Source of the DNA: Bacteroidales bacterium
GTDB lineage: Bacteria; Bacteroidota; Bacteroidia; Bacteroidales; F082
DNA length: 64,000 nt
Direction of reading: 5' to 3'
NCBI GenBank assembly: GCA_023229245.1
Contig: JALNZU010000003.1
Span: 1 to 64,000 of the forward strand
Of the stretch, positions 59,396-64,000 are shown piece by piece. The position numbers and the translations under genes are program-made. Position 1 is the first letter of the stretch. Each line of letters opens with the position of its first letter. A model generated the notes under the pieces. The model was not told the DNA's origin. It worked only from the letters and a program-made list of their open reading frames with translations, and did not search any database.

Positions 59396-61798
59396 ATGAT
59401 CAGACGAATCAATAAAGTGGCTGTTCTTGGGTCAGGAGTGATGGGATCTGCTATTGCGTGTCACTTTGCCAACATCGGTTTAGAAGTGCTCATGCTTGAC
59501 ATAGTACCTAATTCACTTACCGAAGAAGAAAAAGCCAAAGGATTGGAGCTTGACAGTAATCTTGTTCGCAACCGGATTGCTACTCAAGCCCTGACAGCAG
59601 CCTTGAAAACAAAGCCATCTCCCATCTACCGGAACACATTTGCTAATCGGATCAAGACAGGTAATTTCGAGGATGATCTTCACAAAATCAAAGAATACGA
59701 TTGGGTGATTGAAGTGGTAGTGGAACGTTTAGACATTAAACAACAGCTGCTTGAGAAGGTAGATACATTTCGTAAGCCGGGTACCTTAATAACCTCCAAC
59801 ACATCCGGCATTTCTATTGAGAAAATGGCTGAAGGCCGCAGCGAGGATTTTCAAGCCCATTTCTGCGGCACTCACTTTTTCAATCCACCGCGCTATTTAC
59901 AGCTTTTTGAGATCATCCCAAATCGCAAGACCAAGCCACAAGTGGTAGAGTTTCTGGCAGACTACGCATCCCGATTCCTTGGGAAAACAGCAGTATTAGC
60001 CAAAGACACACCAGCCTTTATTGCCAACAGAATAGGAACATTTTCTATAATGCACCTGTTCAATCAACTACAAGATCTTGAGTTGACTATACCCGAGATT
60101 GACCGACTGACAGGCACTATCATTGGAAGACCTAAATCGGCTACCTTCCGCACATCTGATATAGTAGGATTAGATACCCTGATACATGTGGCAAACAATA
60201 TACGCGAGTTAACTCAGGACGAAGCAAAAGACGCATTCCAAATTCCTGACTATCTGCAAAAAATGTTGGACAACAAGTGGTTAGGCGATAAAACCAAACA
60301 AGGGTTCTTCAAAAAAGTAGTCGAAGATGGCGAGAAAAAATATCTTTCTATCAATGTCAACACTTTAGAGTATGAAGAAACGCCCAGGCCAAAGTTCTCA
60401 GTATTCGACAAAACAAAATCTATCGATGATCCTGCATTACGATTGCCCGTCCTTCTGTCGGACAAAACGAAGGTAGGCGATTTTTACAGAGATGGATTTT
60501 ACAGCCTGTTTCAGTTTGTCTCCAACCGCATCCCCGAAATAGCTGATGAGATATACAAGATTGATGATGCGATGAATGCTGGCTTTGGATGGAAGTTAGG
60601 CCCATTTCAGGCATGGGATGCCCTAAGCGTAAAACAAACCGTTGAAGCAATGGAGGCAGCCGGTAAAAAACCTGCAGCTTGGGTGTATGAAATGATAGCA
60701 CATCACATTGATAGCTTTTACAAGATAGAAAACGGCTTGAAATATTATTACGATATTGAAAACAAAACCTACAAACTCATCCCCGGGCAACAAGATGTTC
60801 TTTCACTCCATCTGCTACGCCAACAGTCCGTTAAATGGAAAAACAACGATACCCACATTATCGACTTGGGTGATGGGGTATTGAATATTGAGTTTCACAC
60901 CAAAATGAATACTATAGGTGCAGGTGTATTAGAAGGGATCAACAAAGCTCTTGATATGGCCGAATCCGAGTACAAAGCTCTGATCATTTCCAACGAAGGC
61001 GAACATTTCTCGGCCGGTGCCAATGTAGGGATGATCTATATGTCAGCTATCGAACAGGAATGGGAAGAGTTGGATATGGCTGTACAATGGTTTCAGAAAA
61101 CCACTATGCGGCTGCGCTATTCATCCATACCTGTCATAGCAGCGCCACATGGCATGACCTTAGGAGGAGGATGTGAAGTAAGCATGCATGCCGATAAAGT
61201 CATAGCTCATGCGGAGACATATATGGGATTAGTGGAATTTGGTGTAGGTCTGATACCGGGTGGTGGAGGGTCAAAAGAGTTTGCCTTGCGCCTGTCGGAT
61301 GAACTCAAAGAAGGCGATGTACGTACCAATGCGTTTCAGCATCGATTCATGACTATAGGCCAGGCAAAAGTATCTACCTCAGCTTATGAAGCTTTTGATC
61401 TGGGATATCTGCGTCCGGGTATAGATGAGGTGATTGTCAGCCGTAAACATCAGCTTGCCTATGCAAAAAAAGTCGCACTCAATATGGCAGATAAAGGATA
61501 TACTAAACCAGCGGCACGTACTGATATCAAAGTGCTTGGACGCGAAGCTCTGGGAATGGTGTATGTAGGAACAGACGGGTTTACCACAGCCGGTTATATG
61601 AGCGAACACGACAAGCTTATAGCCGAGAAGCTTGGATGGGTGTTAGCCGGAGGAGATATTTCACAACCTTTGACTGAAGTTTCCGAACAATACCTGTTGA
61701 ATCTTGAAAGAAGGGCTTTCCTGGAATTATGTACCCAGCGCAAAACCCTCGAACGTATGCAAAGCCTGATAGTAGGCGGTAAGATAATCCGTAATTAG
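59396..61798 (+). CDS. fadN: 3-hydroxyacyl-CoA dehydrogenase/enoyl-CoA hydratase fusion (FadN type)
   Basis: Bifunctional beta-oxidation enzyme of 800 aa. The N-terminal half is the NAD-dependent dehydrogenase: VAVLGSGVMGSAIACHFAN nucleotide fold, SNTSGISIEKMAE and the catalytic-His region FCGTHFFNPPRYLQL. The C-terminal half is the crotonase domain with HFSAGANVGMIY and GMTLGGGCEVSMHAD (oxyanion hole). The order dehydrogenase-then-hydratase is that of Bacillus FadN, opposite to E. coli FadB. It is followed by thiolase and acyl-CoA dehydrogenase genes, the FadN-FadA-FadE order, giving a complete fatty-acid degradation operon under the MarR regulator. Confidence 0.93.
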   Translation: MIRRINKVAVLGSGVMGSAIACHFANIGLEVLMLDIVPNSLTEEEKAKGLELDSNLVRNRIATQALTAALKTKPSPIYRNTFANRIKTGNFEDDLHKIKEYDWVIEVVVERLDIKQQLLEKVDTFRKPGTLITSNTSGISIEKMAEGRSEDFQAHFCGTHFFNPPRYLQLFEIIPNRKTKPQVVEFLADYASRFLGKTAVLAKDTPAFIANRIGTFSIMHLFNQLQDLELTIPEIDRLTGTIIGRPKSATFRTSDIVGLDTLIHVANNIRELTQDEAKDAFQIPDYLQKMLDNKWLGDKTKQGFFKKVVEDGEKKYLSINVNTLEYEETPRPKFSVFDKTKSIDDPALRLPVLLSDKTKVGDFYRDGFYSLFQFVSNRIPEIADEIYKIDDAMNAGFGWKLGPFQAWDALSVKQTVEAMEAAGKKPAAWVYEMIAHHIDSFYKIENGLKYYYDIENKTYKLIPGQQDVLSLHLLRQQSVKWKNNDTHIIDLGDGVLNIEFHTKMNTIGAGVLEGINKALDMAESEYKALIISNEGEHFSAGANVGMIYMSAIEQEWEELDMAVQWFQKTTMRLRYSSIPVIAAPHGMTLGGGCEVSMHADKVIAHAETYMGLVEFGVGLIPGGGGSKEFALRLSDELKEGDVRTNAFQHRFMTIGQAKVSTSAYEAFDLGYLRPGIDEVIVSRKHQLAYAKKVALNMADKGYTKPAARTDIKVLGREALGMVYVGTDGFTTAGYMSEHDKLIAEKLGWVLAGGDISQPLTEVSEQYLLNLERRAFLELCTQRKTLERMQSLIVGGKIIRN

Positions 61799-61823
61799 TT
61801 AATCCATCAAAAACACAAAGAAA

Positions 61824-62999
61824 ATGAACGCATATATAGTAGGCGGTTACAGATCCGCCATTGGAAAAGCTCCTAGAGGTAAGTTACGGTTCACCCGCCC
61901 GGATGATATAGCAGCCACTATCATAAAAAAATTACTGAACGACTTCCCACAGATAGAACATCGAAATATAGATGATATAGTGGTTGGGAATGCTTTCCCT
62001 GAAGCTGAGACAGGATTTAATATGGGACGTTTGCTCTCACTCATGTCATTGAATACGGTGGAGGTACCCGGTTCTACCATCAACCGGTATTGTGCCTCAG
62101 GATTAGAATCTATTGCTATCGCCTCGGCTAAGATTTCAGCCGGGATAGCCGATGTGATCCTTGCTGGTGGTGCCGAGACCATGTCGATGATCTCTATGGG
62201 AGGATGGCGTCAGGTACCAAATCCCGAAACAGCCCGAAAATTTCCAAAATGGTATCTGAGTATGGGACTTACATCCGAGATGGTAGCCAAAGAATTCAAT
62301 ATCAGCAGGGAAGATCAGGACAGGTTCGCATTAAAATCCATGCAACGCGCAATAGCTGCACAAGATACGGGTAAATTCAAAGAAGAAATCGTCCCGATCA
62401 AGATCAGTGAAAAATATGTACTGAACGACAAGCTTGAAATCAAAGAATACGAATTTGATCAGGACGAAGGCCCTCGCAGAGACACTGATTTTGAAACCTT
62501 GTCAAAACTCAAACCTGCTTTTGCTGCCAATGGGTTTTCAACAGCAGGCAACTCATCACAGATGTCGGATGGGGCTGCATTTGTACTGGTAGTCTCCGAG
62601 AAAGCTTTAAAAGAGTATCAGCTCACCCCTATTGCCCGTTTGGTTGATTATCAGGTTGCCGGAGTAGAACCTTATAAAATGGGCATAGGACCTATAGAAG
62701 CCATACCTAAAGTAATCAGACACAGTGGGATACCTTTATCAGATATTGATCTGATCGAGCTGAACGAAGCGTTTGCTTCGCAAACACTGGCAGTGATACG
62801 AGCCTTGGAATTAGACCCTGAAAAAGTTAACGTCAACGGAGGAGCTATCGCATTAGGTCATCCGTTAGGAGCTACAGGCTCAAAACTAACTGTCCAGATA
62901 CTAAACGAACTGAAACGCCGTAAACAAAAATATGGCATGGTAACTATGTGTATAGGCACAGGACAAGGTGCCGCAGGTATATTTGAAATATTACAGTAA
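61824..62999 (+). CDS. fadA: Acetyl-CoA acyltransferase (thiolase)
   Basis: Thiolase of 391 aa, the usual length, that cleaves 3-ketoacyl-CoA with CoA. The nucleophilic Cys is in NRYCASGLESIA (about residue 91), the second-Cys loop is MCIGTGQGAAG near the C-terminus and the catalytic His is in GGAIALGHPLGATG. It lies 25 bp after fadN in the same direction and 29 bp before the acyl-CoA dehydrogenase gene. Confidence 0.95.
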   Translation: MNAYIVGGYRSAIGKAPRGKLRFTRPDDIAATIIKKLLNDFPQIEHRNIDDIVVGNAFPEAETGFNMGRLLSLMSLNTVEVPGSTINRYCASGLESIAIASAKISAGIADVILAGGAETMSMISMGGWRQVPNPETARKFPKWYLSMGLTSEMVAKEFNISREDQDRFALKSMQRAIAAQDTGKFKEEIVPIKISEKYVLNDKLEIKEYEFDQDEGPRRDTDFETLSKLKPAFAANGFSTAGNSSQMSDGAAFVLVVSEKALKEYQLTPIARLVDYQVAGVEPYKMGIGPIEAIPKVIRHSGIPLSDIDLIELNEAFASQTLAVIRALELDPEKVNVNGGAIALGHPLGATGSKLTVQILNELKRRKQKYGMVTMCIGTGQGAAGIFEILQ

Positions 63000-63028
63000 A
63001 TACGATAACCATTTAAAAACATCACATT

Positions 63029-64000
63029 ATGTCAGAAAAAACTATGCTAAAAGGAGGCGAATTCCTGATCAAAGAAACCCATGCAGCCGATATTTTCATC
63101 CCTGAAGAGTTCAGCGAAGAACAACGGATGATGGCGCAAAGCTGCCGTGAATTTACCGAAACACGTGTCATCCCGCAAATGGAACAGTTAGAACAACATG
63201 ATCGGCAATTGCTTTCGAAACTATTGAAAGAAGCCGGAGAGTTAGGACTGTTAGCTATTGCGCTACCGGAAGAATATACCGGATTCGGACAAAATTTTGT
63301 TACCTCTATGCTTACCACCGAAGAAATGGGTAAGGGCTATAGCTTTGCGGTAGCCTTTGCAGCCCATACCGGAATAGGCACACTCCCCATATTGTATTAT
63401 GGCGATGAGGCACAAAAACAAAAATATCTGCCTTTACTTGCTTCAGGTGAATATATAGGAGCCTATTGCCTTACTGAAGCCGATGCCGGATCAGACGCCA
63501 ATGCCGGCAAGACAAAAGCTGTTCTTAATGAACAAGGTACCCATTACATACTCAACGGAGTGAAGATTTGGATCACTAATGGTGGTGTGGCTGACCTGCT
63601 GATAGTATTTGCACGTATTGATGACGATAAGAATCTGAGTGCATTCATAGTAGAAACCAATTCACCAGGGCTAACAATAGGGCCCGAGGAGGAAAAAATG
63701 GGTATCAAAGGCTCATCTACCGTGCAGGTTTACTTTGAAGACGTAGCTGTACCAGCAGAAAATCTTCTTGGCAAACGCAATGATGGATTTAAAATCGCTC
63801 TGAACATACTGAATTTAGGTCGTATCAAGCTTTCTGGAGCTACCGTAGGAGGTGCAAAAGGTGTGATTGGTTATGCCACTACCTATGCCAAAGAACGTAA
63901 ACAATTCGGAAAAGCTATAGCAGATTTCGGCGCCATACAACATAAATTAGCAGAAATGGCCATACAGATCTATGCCTCCGAATCGCTTACCTATAGAGCC
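63029..64000 (+). CDS. fadE: Acyl-CoA dehydrogenase, C-terminus outside window
   Basis: First 324 codons of an acyl-CoA dehydrogenase that starts MSEKTMLKGGEFL at 63029 and runs off the right edge. Visible motifs are AYCLTEADAGSDA (the FAD-binding signature), KIWITNGGVADLLIVFA and MGIKGSSTVQVYFEDV. Further on, GKRNDGFKIALNILNLGR leads toward the catalytic region. It has the long N-terminal form common in FadE of the Bacillus/Bacteroidota type. It catalyses the first oxidative step of beta-oxidation and forms one operon with fadN and fadA. Confidence 0.93.
   Translation, partial: MSEKTMLKGGEFLIKETHAADIFIPEEFSEEQRMMAQSCREFTETRVIPQMEQLEQHDRQLLSKLLKEAGELGLLAIALPEEYTGFGQNFVTSMLTTEEMGKGYSFAVAFAAHTGIGTLPILYYGDEAQKQKYLPLLASGEYIGAYCLTEADAGSDANAGKTKAVLNEQGTHYILNGVKIWITNGGVADLLIVFARIDDDKNLSAFIVETNSPGLTIGPEEEKMGIKGSSTVQVYFEDVAVPAENLLGKRNDGFKIALNILNLGRIKLSGATVGGAKGVIGYATTYAKERKQFGKAIADFGAIQHKLAEMAIQIYASESLTYRA

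Overview
The window comes from the chromosome of a member of the Bacteroidota. The evidence is a family of secreted proteins ending in type IX secretion (T9SS) sorting domains, several TAnnTTTG -7 promoter elements, few Shine-Dalgarno sites, a low G+C content, and ordinary chromosomal genes of that phylum (mutS, lpxH, lpxK, nif3-type). I cannot name a genus.

Layout. (1) 1-12641, minus strand: a tandem array of eight paralogous secreted proteins. The seven complete ones each have a signal peptide, exactly seven ~58-residue repeats (probably a seven-bladed beta-propeller), 0-3 copies of an InlB-B-like repeat and a T9SS C-terminal domain. All seven spacers are exactly 46 bp and nearly identical. 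(2) 12838-17884, minus: another seven-repeat propeller protein, a NarL-type response regulator and its reg_prop/Y_Y_Y sensor kinase. (3) 18061-30553: housekeeping genes (mutS, two SpoU/TrmH methyltransferases, lpxH, a purine nucleoside phosphorylase, lpxK, a Nif3-like protein, a zinc-ribbon coiled-coil protein, a lipid kinase and two glycosyltransferases). (4) 31092-48776, plus: one tightly packed run of eleven genes. It begins with a complete ABC importer and an SDR-fold protein. It continues with a histidine-kinase-like giant protein, two small unknown proteins, a PLP decarboxylase fused to a receiver, a receiver-like protein, a receiver fused to a HerA/conjugation-type ATPase, and a receiver fused to a PIN-type nuclease domain. 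(5) 49133-57564, plus: another receiver protein, then a membrane-associated module of a 55-residue membrane peptide, a vWA protein, a multi-span membrane protein, an unknown protein, an AAA+ ATPase, a DegT-type aminotransferase and a 56-residue membrane peptide. (6) 57750-64000: a nitronate monooxygenase-like gene divergent from a MarR regulator, then a fadN-fadA-fadE type beta-oxidation operon cut by the window end.

The most interesting part is 31.1-57.6 kb. It looks like an AT-rich accessory island in which canonical and degenerate receiver domains are attached to unrelated catalytic domains: decarboxylase, DNA/RNA-translocase-like ATPase and PIN nuclease. A single GHKL/histidine-kinase-like protein sits near the head of the same operon. 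My inference is a multi-output phosphorelay or scaffolded signalling system, possibly for defence or conflict, joined to a vWA/AAA+ membrane module. I do not recognise it as a described system. No integrase, transposase, tRNA or CRISPR array was seen near it.
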